DNA of 64,000 nt from Blepharisma japonicum (lineage: Eukaryota > Ciliophora > Heterotrichea > Heterotrichida > Blepharismidae): positions 62,001 through 126,000 of the forward strand of contig CATKHK010000098.1 in the NCBI GenBank assembly GCA_949751835.1, read 5' to 3'. Position 1 is the first letter of the stretch. Each line of letters starts with the position of its first letter. Made by a program: the position numbers and the translations under genes. Below, piece by piece: positions 46,224 to 59,128 of this stretch. The notes beneath the pieces were generated by a model. The model ran no database searches and was not told the origin of the DNA. It saw only the letters and a program-made list of their open reading frames with translations.

Positions 46224-49200
46224 ATGATTAGTGAGCATAACCCTTTGCTTACATTTAAAGTCACTGAACTTGAATTTAAGCCAAACTGAGATATAGATGC
46301 AGCTCTAGAACTAAGTTATACGTTAACGGACTCTCAAACCTCCCATGTAATCTCCCTGTCTTCTGTTTTTGAGCCTTCACATGTTTCTAGCCTTCCTCCT
46401 GTTCCCTTGCAGTCAGGACTCTATAACTCCTTAGTTATTAGCATTTATATGAAATTCTTTGATGATCAAAAGCTACTTGGATCAGCATTAATTGATCTCA
46501 ACCAAAATCTCCCACTAAGGACATGACTAAAAATCCCAAGCAATGGCGATGAAGTTTTAAGCATAGAAATAGAAATCATCAAAGAAGAAAAAATTGAAAT
46601 CCTCCAAATAAATTCAGATGTAAGTGAAATTATAAATCAAAGTAAAAAATGTGAAAATCTACAAAATGTAAGAGAAGAACACAAAAATGAAGAGGAAATG
46701 AAAGAGTTATTAAGGGTCTATGAAATTGAAGATATAAATAGTGTTGGAGAGAAAATTGAAGAGACTAAAGGTTCCATTGCTCATTACCATAGTAGGAAAA
46801 AAATTGATAAAGAGGAAAAAGAAAAGACCAAGTTAATTGGCCTTCAAAGACTGTTGCAATTGAATGAAGAAATAAAGATATCAAAAGAGAATGAAGAAAT
46901 AGAATTAATTAAAAAGAACAACAAGACTCATAATTCTCATGCAAGTAATTTGGATGAAGAAAATCCAGAAGAAGAGCTAAAGCAAGGACTGAGTAAATAC
47001 CAAATTGATAATCCAAAAAAATTAGAAAAATTAATAAATGAATCAAAAAAAGTTATTTTATACTATCAAAAGATGAAAAATCTAGACGAAGTAGAAAAAT
47101 TAGAAAAACTTGTTGCAGATTATGTAAAGCTAAAAGACATATTCAATAAAATTAATTTGAAATCTATGATAATGTTAGATTTGAATGATATTAAAAACGA
47201 AAAACAACTAGACTTCATCGAAGGGCTTCTAAGCGATATTTCTTCTTACCCTGATTGCACTGAAAGATTTCTTACCAGCATTTTGTGCTATGCATATTAT
47301 AAAAACTATAATTTTGAAACTGCACATGACATTCATGTAAGGATTAGGCAAATAGATCATTTAAAGGAGTTCAATAATTTCATTGAGTTTTTAAATCAAA
47401 ATAAGCAAGAAAATTTGCCAAGAAAACTTATCAAAAGCTTTAAAGAAAGCTTTGAAAATCAAAATTGGAAAAATTTGATCAAAGACATAGAAAAAATTTT
47501 CAGAGATCATCTTCGTCCAATAAATATAAAAGAGATTTCTCGCTTAATTAGCAAATCAGTTCATTTCTCTGAAAATTTAGAAAATAAAGACATTATTTTG
47601 CTAATTGGAGTAACAGGCTCAGGAAAGTCAACAACAACTCATTTTTTATGTGAATCTAAATTAGAGAGAATTTCCGAAAATGGTGTGATGCATATCAAAG
47701 CTATTGCTGTGAAAACTCCTCTCCTAAAAAATACTATAATCTCTTCCCAGACTCAATCAGAAACTAGATATATCACTATGGTACCAATAAATATAAAAGA
47801 AACTGGAAAAACGATTTATCTGTGTGATGCCCCTGGACTAATGGATACAAAGGGCGCAGAGATTGACATAGCAAATACGATCAGCATTGTTGAGTATGCT
47901 AAGAGATGTAGAAGTGTAAGACCATTGATTTTATTAAGCTGCAAAACTGAGGGTGACAGATTTGAAGGAGTCAAGAAACTTGCTCATTCATTGGCTAGGC
48001 TTACTCCAAATTTCAATAAATACAGCAATTCGTTTACATATGCATTTACAAAATATAAAAAGAAAGACGCTGCAAATATGCATGCATTGATAAAAGACGC
48101 TTTAGAATTAACTGATAATCAAGATGGAGCATTTTTTCATATTTTAAATGATATGAAAAATAAAACTAAAAATGGAACAATAACTATAAATCCTTTAGAA
48201 GATAATCCTCAAGATCTTATTAGAATAATAATGGAAAGAGAGCCAATATTAGACCCAATGAATGCGTTTGAACATTTTATAACTGAAGATTCTCGATTTT
48301 ATATTAATAATCAAATGTTGGTTTATTCAAAAGATATTGAAAAAGCATTGAATTCGATGAGTTATGAAATGATTAAATATAAACTGGACGATCTTAAGTA
48401 TATAATAACTCAATTTAATCAGTTTGAGCCATATTATAATAACTGTGTTGAATCTGTGATTACAAATACTAATGATGCTTATAACAAAGCAGTTGCCCAA
48501 TTTAACAGCTTTCTTGAAAGGCATGGATCTTTGGATGAAAATAGCATAAAATTGTATAAAGAAGTTTATAATGCTCTGAAAATATCAGAAGAAATCAGGG
48601 AAAATCATTTAAAAGGTGAAACAGTCAAATCAGCAGCAATGATAACCAATATTGTCTCACAGCTGAGCCTTGCTCAGCTCAGCTTAAAATGTGAAACTAC
48701 TGATTCTTACATTTTGAAAGCCCAATTAAATAATGCAAAAGTTTTAAGTCAAAATTTTGGAGAAGTAGCTCCTCACTATCAAAATATTATTACAGATTAT
48801 AAAAATCTCATTAAAAATTTATTCAATTCTGCAGAGTCGCATTTAAATGATAACAATTTTGAGATTTTTGCAAGCACTTTATTGCAAGCAAAGAAATATT
48901 TAGGAATCGTGGTGGATCATTTTAATTTAGAAGCTTTAGAAGAAAAGCATAGCAATCTTATAAGTATTTTCAAATCGAACTTAAAGAGTTGAAAAGATAA
49001 ATCAATTTCCTTACTAAATAAAGGATGCATTGAAAAATATGACATAGAGATTCTCCAAAGAAGCATATCTCTTATAAAATCAGCTATTGATGCTCACTCT
49101 TTAAATTCTTTAATACCACAAGAAGATATAAAAAATATTTTGCAAGAAACTCTTAAGTTCTATCAACAATACTTTGAAAAGGCCAATAATAATGTCATAG

Positions 49201-52200
49201 AACTTATCAATAATGAGGCCACGCATAATATATCTGAAATTGAAACAAAATTTGATGAATTTAGCTTATTGATGAAAATTCCTGATATTGAATATTTAAT
49301 TGTTGCTACTTATCAAGAAACATTAAACTCTCTAATAAATAAGATAAGCCATTTCAAAAAAGAAGCAAGAGAAATTGTCAAAGCATTTCTCATTTCTCCA
49401 GACTCTACCAATATTAGCTTTTTGCGTAATTGCTTTTCTTGGCTTGAGTCAGGAAAATGAATTGAAAAATTTAGAGAAGGGACTTATAGCAATGAGCTCT
49501 CAGGAATAGAAAAAGAAATAAAAAATTATATGGATAAATTGTTAGTTGAATTTGATGAAATTGATTTAGGATACAATTTTTCTGCCAATATATCCAAAGC
49601 TTACAAAATTATAAAAAAATTAGATCCAATTCAGCAATTAGAAGAATTTATTCCTTCTCTGAGGAGCTATGACAATAATATATATGTAAAATTCAAAGAA
49701 AGAATTGAAAAAGTATTAAAAATAATGAAAAGAGAATTTAATCCAGAATTGGAAGATATTGCAGAGGAATTAAATGATTTAGAGAGATTAAAAGGAATTA
49801 GGAATGAGTATTTGAAATATAAAGAAGAAAAGAAAACTAAAAATTGCGAAGAATTGCTTGAAATAAATCGCGTTGATAGCATCAGAGAAATAGACTCAAA
49901 AATAAGCAAAAGGGAGCATTTTATTGAAATTTTCAATAAAAAATTGATTAAGAACGTGTTTGATGTTGATAGAATAGAAGATTTTTATAATTATATTGAG
50001 GAATGCAAAAAAATACCAGAATTATCTAAAATTATTGAGCCTTTCTATACAAATATTATACCTATGCTGTCTCAATTCTATAACAATCATATGAATTCTT
50101 CGAATGAATGCCTTAATGCTATTTCAATACATATTTCAAATAACATTATTTGAGACATAAATATTATAAAGCAGAATTCTTATCAATTTTCTTTAAGCTT
50201 CAAAGAAATAATACAATTAAATTCAAAATCTCAATCATTTTTCAATTTTTTAGAACTGCTGCCTCACTATGACCATTGCAACAGCCAGCTTGATAGTTTA
50301 TGCCAAAAATTTGATGGAAAGTTTAATTCTTGTGTTGAAAAAAATGAGATCAAACTTATCTCTCTGCTATTAGCTGTTGCTAATGATTTTTCTAAATTTA
50401 ATAATACATTTTTAGAAATTTTAAATAGCTATGAAAAAATTCAAACCTCCAAACTAGATCAAATTTCCCAAAACATAATTCAATTTATTCAGAGCCATGA
50501 TTTTGATAAATTAAAACAATTGATAGAAAAGCTTGATGAAATAGTATTAAATCAGTTTATGGACACTATTAAAAATAAATTTTATTCAGAAATTGATAAT
50601 TTATTGGATCATCTTAAAGAGCGTGTCTTAAGTATAAGCAATTCTAAGCTTGAAAGTGCTCAATTAAACAGTGTAATCACAAGTTTCCAAGATATAATCT
50701 CTGCTAAAAAATTAGACCTTTATGACTTATTATTAGATAACAAAACAAAACAAATATTTATAAATCAAGAGGAAGAAGTTAAAAAAATATTTCATAGTAA
50801 AATTGAATGAATTTTATATACAATAAAAGAAGCTGCTGATTTTGATAAATATTATGAGGCTGAGCTGAAAATGAAAATTATTCAAGAAATGAAAAGCAGC
50901 TTACTTTTGCTCTTTGAGCCAAAATTTGCAAAAACTCATATTAATAAAATTGAAAAGAAGCTTGGTGGAATGCCGAAAAGAGTTATTGACACTATAAGAT
51001 TATGCAATATTAAAGATTTGAAGCAATGCTCTCTACGAATAATTTTACAGGAATTTGAAGATGCTTCGAAAATATTCCCAAGATATAAAGGCGCTTCTGA
51101 TAAAGTCAAAAGTATAATTTGTAAAAAATTTGAATATATAAAGGACACTATTAATAAAAAATATCCAGCTGAAAAAAAAGAGATTATTAAAGACATTTCA
51201 TCAATATTAGATTGTTTGCCAGATGACATTAAAAAGTTGGGTTGTTGTTTAATAAATGAAATTAAGAAAAATTATAAAGCTGAAAAACAATTTACAAGGG
51301 AGAAGATCGATCTACTAGCAAAAGATCAAAATATAAAAGAACTTTGCACAATTTATCATAAATTAACAAAGAAGAAATCCGAATCAGACGCTCTTTATGC
51401 ATCTAAGAAAATAAAAGAAGTGTTATTGCAAATAAAAGATGAAATAAGCTCTTGCCTGAGCAAAGGTGAACTAGAGAAAGCCTTTAAAAATGCTGGCGTT
51501 TTGGAGTTCGAAGGTAAACTAAATGGCATAATTTCTAGCAGTGACATAACACTATTAGAAATTCAGAAAAGTCTAAAGAAATTTGTTGAAAATGCTTTGA
51601 GTGTTCTCCTAAATGTTGAACATAAAGATAAGAGTGATGAGCTAATAGAAGCTTTTAAAGTTCATATCGTTTTTATGGATTTTAAAGTTAATTTTGAAAA
51701 AGAAATGGCAATTTCAAATGTTTTTGAAGTTAATAACATCATTGAAAGCATGGTGGTAGGCATATTAAATATTTACCAAAACCTCTATAAAAGTTATTTA
51801 GAGTTTAGGCCTCCAAAAAATGCTTTTAAATGCAATAATATATTAAATAAAATAAGAGAGTGGGATGAGTTTTTCAGAATTTATAAAGAATATATGTCAA
51901 ACTATCAATATTACCATTGCAATATTGACTATTTAAAAATTCAAAAACTTCCACGTTACTCTGAGCTTGTTGAGGAATTAAGTAATAACTTGCATCAATT
52001 TAGTGGTTATTTTCTTAACATGAGAATCGATCTTAATCAAATAAGACACCAAAAACTCATTGAAGATTGTGCTAATGAAATTCAAGAAAGACTAAACCAA
52101 ATGCAAAATTATGAGGATATAAAAAATCATCTAAATCCTCAAACTCTTTTTGAAAACATTAAAGAAGGAGTACTTGATTCGATATCCAAAGAATTGAATA

Positions 52201-55200
52201 GAATTGTGAATGATGCATCAATTTTGATAAATAAAGTAGAAATTACAGAAAAGGAATTTGATGATCTCAAAAATTATTATAGTTGCCTTGCTGTGTTTGA
52301 GAAAAATCTAAAAATAAATGGCATCGATTGGAGAAAGACTCTTAGTGAAATTGAAGACATGATGTATTGCAAAACTCTGAAACTAAAAGAAAAGGCTGAG
52401 ATGGAAACTCAAGTCGATGAAATTGCTAAGCCTTTAATTAAAATGAAAAAGATTTCAAATGATTTCCCTCTGCTTAAAAAAGAGCTTGATAAAATTATGG
52501 ATGATTTTTTCACAACATTTGGCAAGAAAAATAAAGAAATGGCTGTAGCAATGTTTGGAGAATTAAATAAGCATTCAAGCGAATTAGGACGCTATATAAT
52601 CGCAGAGCATAGATTCTTTGAATGGCTAGTGAAAAAACTGTGAATTGATAAGACTCAAATGCACGGTATAGACTATGCAATTAACCATATAGAAGGCACT
52701 AATTTAAATAAGGAAGAGCTACATAATAAATATTTAGAATGAGATGGAAAATTTAAAGAGTTACGCCAAATATATTCAAGAATAGCAAGTAACGAAGGAA
52801 TAGGCAATTCAATAGCTCAAATAATAAGCAAAATAGAGATAAAATCTAAAGATCATGCAATAACTCCTTCAAACAAAGATTTCAGCGTATTTAGAGGTTT
52901 TATTCCTAAGCTTTTAGCTTATATAGCAATGCTATGGGCTCTTCTGAATATCAAAATATACAAGCAAGATATAAATGCTCGAGATAGAGAGATTACAATG
53001 ATTATTCCACATCCAATACAAATCCTATCAATATATCGCATGATTGGCATTGGCTATGAAGAGAATGCGAGACCTAAAAATAATTGGTTCAAATATTAAC
53101 AGGGGAAGGAAAATCAATCACGTTAGCATTTCTATGCTCAATACTTGCTCTATTAGGATTTTCAGTTGACTGTGCCTGCTATAGTGAGCATCTAACTAAA
53201 AGAGATTTTCAAGATTTTCAACCTTTATACACAGCATTAAACGTCTCCTCTTATATAAAATATGGGACTTTCAACAAACTTTGTGAAGATGAAATCAATT
53301 CCAAAGGTGACATCAGAACAATAGTTTTAGATCTCATAAATCATGGAAGATACCAAATGGCGAATAGAGAAGTTGCTGAAAGACCAAAAATTCTTCTAAT
53401 AGATGAAGTAGATGTATTTTTCACCAAATCTTTCTATGGGAATATATATCGACCTCTTGCAAAATTAAAGCATCCCAAAATTAAGGCATTAACTGATTAC
53501 ATATGGAATATAAGAAATTCACCTGAACTTGAGGAAATAGAAAATACACGCGAATATATGAGTTGCTGTAAGCAATTTCCTGGATTTGAATTCATCATTG
53601 AAGAAGCCGTTAAAGATATGGTAAATCAGGTACGCCAGTTTAAATCACATGACTATATAGTCCTAAATGATAAAATTGGTTACAAAGAAAATGATGGAGT
53701 TTCATTCAACATTAATTATGGATATAATACATTATTTGCATATTATCATGAGAATGAAAAGTTAAAAATATCTCGAGAAAGCTTATGTGAAAATATTTTT
53801 ATTGGAGTTAAATGCGGCATGTTTTCATATGCAGAAATTCCTCACAAATTTGAATGCATCATGGGAGTCACTGGAACTCTAAAAACTTTAGGGGATTATG
53901 AAAAAAATATTATAGAAAATGAATATAATATTACACAAAGTACCTATATGCCATCAGTATATGGTGACAATCTTCGTGTCTTCAGAAAAAATGGAGACGT
54001 CAACGTAGAAAATAAGGATAATTATCATATGAAGATAATGTCCGAAATAAATAGTCAAATAGTAGGCAAAAAAGCAGACTGCAAAAGAGCTGTATTGGTA
54101 TTTTTCGAAGATGAAGCAAAATTAATGGATTTTTATAATGAGTCACTCATAAAATATTCTAATTATGAGATTCAGCTGATGGATGAAACCTTGAGTGATG
54201 AAAACAGAAGCATAATGATTAAAAAGGCTACAATTCCAAATACCGTATCATTATTAACGAGAGCTTATGGTAGAGGGATTGACTTTAAATGCCTAAATAA
54301 TGAAATTGAGGCAAATGGAGGAGTTCATGCAATCCAAGTATTTTTTTCAGAAAATATACCAGAGGAAGCTCAAATTATGGGAAGATCTGCAAGGCAAGGT
54401 CAAGCAGGATCATTCAGTATGGTTCTTTTAGATTCTGAGCTAGAAAAGTTTATAATCTCTGAACAGGATATTGAAAATATGAGACATAATGGGACAATTT
54501 ATGATGGCTTAAATGAAAAAAGAAATGAATATAATAAAATTAAGAATGCCAATGAATCTAATCATGTGAAACAATATAAAGCAGAGCATAATAGTTCAGT
54601 TGAGTTTCAGAGATTCCTTCAGAATGGGGATTTGAAAAAAGCTAAAAGATTTCTGCATGAACTCAATGAAGGATCCAGAATTAATATCGAAAGCACAAAA
54701 ACAATTATTTTAATGGATGCAACTGGGTCTATGTCTCATTTATTGCAAAATGCCAAAAATACTGTGAAGGAAATGTTTAAAAGAGTTTGTGCAGTTTTAT
54801 CAAGGAAAGGGATAAATTCTGAATCCTTCCAGCTTAAGTATTGCGTTTATAGAAACTATAGCTCAAATGTAGATAAAATACTCCAAGTTTCCCCATGAAC
54901 AAATAAACCTTATATTCTAGAAAGATTTTTGGAAAACATAAGACCTGAAGGTGGTCAAGGAAAAGAAGCAATAGAAGTTGGATTATGGCATATAAATAAG
55001 ATCTCACAAAATGATAAAATTTCACAAGTAATTTTAATTGGTGACAAGCCTCCAAATACTATTGAGGATATTGCCTTAAAACGAGGTAGACGATCAGATT
55101 ATTGAAATAACTCGAAATTTAGCAGTGTCGAATATTATGAGATAGAGTTAAAAAAAATGATAAGTAAGCAAATCCCAATAAATGCCTTTTATGTCGCTAA

Positions 55201-55387
55201 CTATGCTCGAGAGAAATTTGAAGAGATTGCAAGATTAACAAAAGGCCGAAGTGGGTTTTTAAATATTAATTCAAGCTCAGGGGCTGATAGACTTACTGAT
55301 TTGGTATCAAAAGAGGTTTTAAGAAAGTCTGCTGGAGAAGATGCTGTAAATCTTTATAAAGAAATGTATCCTCGCTCATATACTTAA
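46224..55387 (+). CDS. Giant C2-like / GTPase / SecA-type ATPase / VWA protein, one frameshift
   Basis: From ATG 46224 the frame is open with TGA=Trp to about 53095. It resumes shifted by one base from 53084 to TAA 55385-55387, giving about 3,054 aa if joined. Order: C2-like beta-sandwich, about 1-125 (LLGSALIDLNQN, RTWLKIPS); charged coiled coil, 130-450; P-loop GTPase, about 455-660, with G1 GVTGSGKS (462-469), G3 DAPGLMD (from 535) and a TKYKKKD G4-like motif; about 1,500 residues of helical, probably spectrin- or dynamin-stalk-like sequence; SecA-type DEAD motor, about 2,250-2,760, with TGEGKS (from 2293), the SEHLTKRDFQDFQPLY element, DEVD (2394), VTGTLKTL, RAYGRGIDF and GRSARQGQAGS (from 2720); and a VWA domain from about 2825 with MIDAS DATGSM (2832). 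No signal peptide or membrane segment, so cytosolic. The SecA preprotein-crosslinking domain is replaced by a short unrelated segment. Role unknown: both NTPases look catalytically complete. Confidence 0.8.
53078..53086 (+). other. Frame change just before the SecA Walker A
   Basis: The giant gene reads AAAAATAATTGGTTCAAATA, where its paralogue at about 41570 reads AAGAATAGCTTAGTCCAAAT. One base fewer here puts VQILTGEGKS in a different frame from the preceding RMIGIGYEENA. No 14- or 17-nt GT..AG intron fits. It may be an assembly error, a recent inactivating deletion or a recoding site. Confidence 0.65.
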
Positions 55388-55962
55388 TTATAAACCTACT
55401 TTATTCTATAAAATTATTATTCATTATAATCAATAAAATATTTTATTCTACCAGTTTGTTTCAATCATTTTTAATTTTCAAGAGCTCTAGGTCACATATA
55501 TCTAAGAAATATATGCCTAGTTTGATGCTATTCTATTCTATTAAATTATACAACGCCCAGCATCGTCCAACCCCTTAATGGCTTCTTAATAATTACTCAA
55601 TAATCACTTTTTGTTTGCACTGTGAAACTTCAGATCGCCTGCAGTCTAAGGATGAATCCTCCAAGATGCAATCTAAATATATTCATGTAAAACCGCTTCA
55701 CTGCAGTGTCCACTTTGAGTACCACATCATGTAGGAGTTGCATCAAACATGCAAAATGTCCTCTACTTATTTAAAGATTGTTGAAAAATATATAAAATAT
55801 CCTGATCATTAACATTGAGCAGCATTGGATAGGATAATAGCAGTTGTGTTGATAGAAAACGTTATGTGGATTTATCACCAGTAATAAATGAATCTGGGGT
55901 TACAGTGACAGAGGCTAATTCTGCTGGTTGAGCTGTAAAAGTGATTCCATTACTATTTTGAT
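55388..55962. other. Spacer with a short fragment of an unrelated gene
   Basis: The first 55 bases repeat the 3' flank at 43875. Around 55860-55985 the minus strand reads DQNSNGITFTAQPAELASVT followed by VTPDSF, a beta-rich, Ig- or filamin-like style unlike any neighbour, cut off at both ends. The segment 55560-55760 has slightly higher GC and no clear frame. Confidence 0.35.
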
Positions 55963-56280
55963 CTACAAGATAGCTAAAAGTGTTATTTTATGGTAGGATT
56001 TGATGTATTCTTGATAAGCTTCATTGAGTTCTGAGTTAAGATAGGAACTTTCCTGAATTAATAAGCAAGTTTTTCTGAAATCTCTTTCCCTTTCTGGATT
56101 ATTGGCACTGCTCATCAGTGCTGATGTTTTTCTTCTTAGTCCTTCAGAATTTAATAATTGATATAAGCAACTTTGATTGACCTCTCTTTGAAATTCGTTC
56201 GTTTCATGATTTAGGGATTCTTCAGTTTGACTTAACTGAGAATTAAACAAATTGATCTGATTATGACCTTTAGGTTTCAT
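55963..56280 (-). pseudogene. Truncated kelch gene, N-terminal part only
   Basis: From ATG 56280 it is nearly identical to the N-terminus of the gene at 35991-37127 (QINLFNSQLS, RRKTSALMSSANNPER, NEAYQEYIKSYHKIT). It then stops within a few codons as homology ends at about 55978. The propeller is missing, so this is a duplication edge rather than a working gene. Confidence 0.75.
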
Positions 56281-56985
56281 TTAAAAATTTGTGCAAGGCT
56301 TACGCACAATTTTTTTCAATATTTCTCATAAAATTTTCAGAACTATGAGCTGTGATCATTGATTATATTTCTTTACGTAATAAAAATATCTAACTACATT
56401 AATTCCAGGAGATATCCTACCTGCATATGGATCAAAATGTAATAGTAAAACCTTTTATCCATATGACTTTTATCTGCATAAAGCCTGTAAGCATGATTTC
56501 TGCAGCATATAAAGAGCTCTTCTATTTAATCGTTAATAATTTGATATTTATAAACCACAATGGTGGTATTCTGCAATGATTTTAAGAATTTCTTATCTTG
56601 CCCATTTGAATATATTAATTTTATAAATTCTGAATTTTCTCTGATAAGGCAAGCAGTTACTAAATGTGGAGAAATGTTTTTCGTATCAGAGATTTTAGCA
56701 TCCATGTGAAGAAATTGTATGATGTTTGAATCTTCACTATTGAAATATTTAACATATAATTTTGACGCAATGAAAAATATTGAATGAAGGTAAGGATATA
56801 AGGAGAGCAAATGAGGATTGAGATATTTCTAAGGATTCATTGATAATTATAATTAAGCTTAGCTAAATGAGCTCTATCCCAAATAATAAATCTAATAGAA
56901 TAGAAAACTTATAATAAATTAAGTAATCTAGAGAAAGTTTATTTTTAGTCTTTTAAGCAAATAAGAGATCATGAATCTATAAAAA
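56281..56985. repeat. Upstream part of the 3-kb segmental duplication, copy 2
   Basis: Collinear with 37500-38233. A minus-strand frame of 94 codons (56526-56810; FLHMDAKISDTKNISPHLVT) is open here but broken by a frame change and stops in the other copy. It could be a small real gene or a fossil fragment; no family is recognised. Confidence 0.5.
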
Positions 56986-58285
56986 ATGTTTAACGGGAGG
57001 TGCTTCAAAGATGGCTGTACAAGCAAGCTGCATGGAATATGCAGATGTGAAGGACTCATCCTATTCTGCAGAGACCATAGTCTTGAGCATTTTGAAAAAC
57101 CAACACCTAAAGGGCATCAAATCATAAGATGCTACTTTAAACCAGCAGAAGAAATCAAGCAGCCAATTATCGATAAGCTAATAGAACTAAAAAAAGATAT
57201 CAAAAATTTTAAGATTGAAGCAATTACTAAGGCAAATGAAATTATTAAGAATTTTAATACTGAATTTATGAAATATCTCAATCAAATAAATGAAGTAAAA
57301 ACAAGATGCAATAAAATAATTGAAATCTTATATAATGGAGAAGAGGTTCTTGATATTGCTACTGAAGGTGACATAGAAAATGTTTTAAAATTAAACGTTT
57401 CAGATATTAAATATAAGACAATCTGGTGAAATATAAGCAAATGCAGCTACAATGCAATAAATGAAGCTATCAAAAATATTTATAAAAGTCCTTTTGTGGT
57501 TTCTTTTGTACCAACTTTTGAAAATGAAATTGAATCAAACGAGCTTTCATTTTTTAGAGATAACACTTCTAATTTTGCAACGATAAACTTAGATACTTTC
57601 CAGATTTCCTCTACAGTAACTCTTCCAACTGAAACAACAATTAGTCCATATACTACAAGCTGTATACTCCCTGATAAAACGTATTTTTATTGCTGCAATA
57701 CTAATTCTAGTTCAGGACTTACATTTACGATTGACAAAAATAAAAATTATAAGCAGCTGCAAAATTCAAAAGTGTATTATTATGCTGTCCCTATTTTTTA
57801 TAATAATTTTATCTATTTAATAGGAGGAAATAGCAATCAGGCTCAAAGATATGATTTTAAACAAAATTTTTGGGAAAGCATAGCTCCATTACCCCATGGT
57901 TTAAATTTTAATTACAGCTGCAGTGTGCAATATAGAGATTCAATTCTTATAGCGGGCTATCATATCCAAAAAGTAATAATTTATAGCATCCCTCAAAATA
58001 GCTACCAAGAAGCCCCGAATTTTGATATTAAATGTTAATTATCATAAATTGATATTGAAAGGGAACAATAGGATTTATGTATTTGAGAATGGAGGAAGGA
58101 ATTTTGAAAGTGGCGAAAACAGTATTTCAAGTTGGACTCAAGTAGGAACTAATAGCATTGCAAATGATTTCAGACATTCTAGTATTGTTCATTATAAAGG
58201 TTTCATTTACTTTATTCAACATCAATACCAACTCTGGAAGTTCGATCTCACTTCAAAGCAAGCATCTCAGGTTACAACTTTATAA
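56986..58285 (+). pseudogene. B-box-like zinc finger / kelch gene, frameshifted duplicate
   Basis: Almost identical to the gene at 38234. It starts at ATG 56986 and keeps the zinc site (RCFKDGC, ICRCEG, FCRDHSLEH), the coiled coil, and the SCILPDKTYFYCC and IFYNNFIYLIGG blades. One extra T in AATTTTGATATTA near 58018-58022 shifts the frame, giving a TAA a few codons later. The last 87 codons (ILKGNNRIYVFENGG to the final LWKFDL) continue in the other frame to 58285. Product, if made, lacks the last two blades. Recent, since both parts are otherwise clean. Confidence 0.75.
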
Positions 58286-59128
58286 AATAAAGAATTTATA
58301 ACTTCAATAAAGCCGAACCATGCATTAGCAAAATTGAATGATTCTTCGCTCGTCTTTTCTTCGTGTGATTATGCTTAGTTATTTTTAATAGAAACCTAAT
58401 AAAAGAAAAGAGCAATATTGCAATTGGTATTTCAATCTGCCTTACTCTTATATTTTAAAATCCTTAATTATGATGTTTCTTATAAAACAAGAGAAGAGCA
58501 TAAAAAAGGAAATAGAAAGTAAATGAGAACCGCCAAAAGAAGGCCCATTAAAAGGAAAGCTAGAAGAGTCCATGAATTAATAACCAAAATGATAATGCCC
58601 ATCAAAACAAGTGTCACAAGATTTTCCAAAGGAAGATTAACACTTCTTTTCCATTAATTTTGTCTTTCTTGATTCAAATTCAATATAAAATAAACGCTAT
58701 TATAATTTAATTATCCCCTTTTCACTAGATGGCTAAATCTCGGCTTGAGAATTTACTTCTCTCTTAATCAATGAAAATTTTGCATCTTCCTAACTTAATA
58801 TCTTGAAAACAAATTTACCCCTCATTTATGAGATTGCAATGCTTAGCAGATGATCAATTGGTCGAACCTTCGCCTTTAAGCACACTGAATTTATCAATAA
58901 TACTATATAAATAAATAGAAATACTACAAATTTTTCTGCTATTAATAAATGGAAATTGCGATTCTCATAGATTAAAATCTCTCTAGTTTATATAAGCAAT
59001 TTTTGCATAGTTATTGAGAGACACTAGTATACCATTAAATTTTTGCATTTAGTTATATTTCTTAAAGAATTAAGTGATATCTTTTTAATAGGAGAGAAGA
59101 CGGAAGAAGTTATTTTATTTGATACTAT
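58286..59128. repeat. Downstream part of the 3-kb segmental duplication, copy 2
   Basis: Collinear with 39533-40403. No gene seen. Confidence 0.65.

Noticed and set aside
53087-53102. GTTCAAATATTAACAG as a 16-nt intron repairing the giant gene
   Set aside because: Removing it destroys the ILTGEGKS motif, which is conserved in the paralogue, and does not give the needed frame.
46698-55387. Separate genes for the GTPase, helical segments, SecA motor and VWA parts
   Set aside because: Segments up to 53084 are in one frame separated only by TGA; the one frame change is a single base in a region conserved with the paralogue.
46224-55387. Bacterial contamination or a plastid secA gene
   Set aside because: AT-rich ciliate codon use, TGA=Trp, fusion to GTPase and VWA domains, and two further copies embedded among ciliate kelch genes argue against it.
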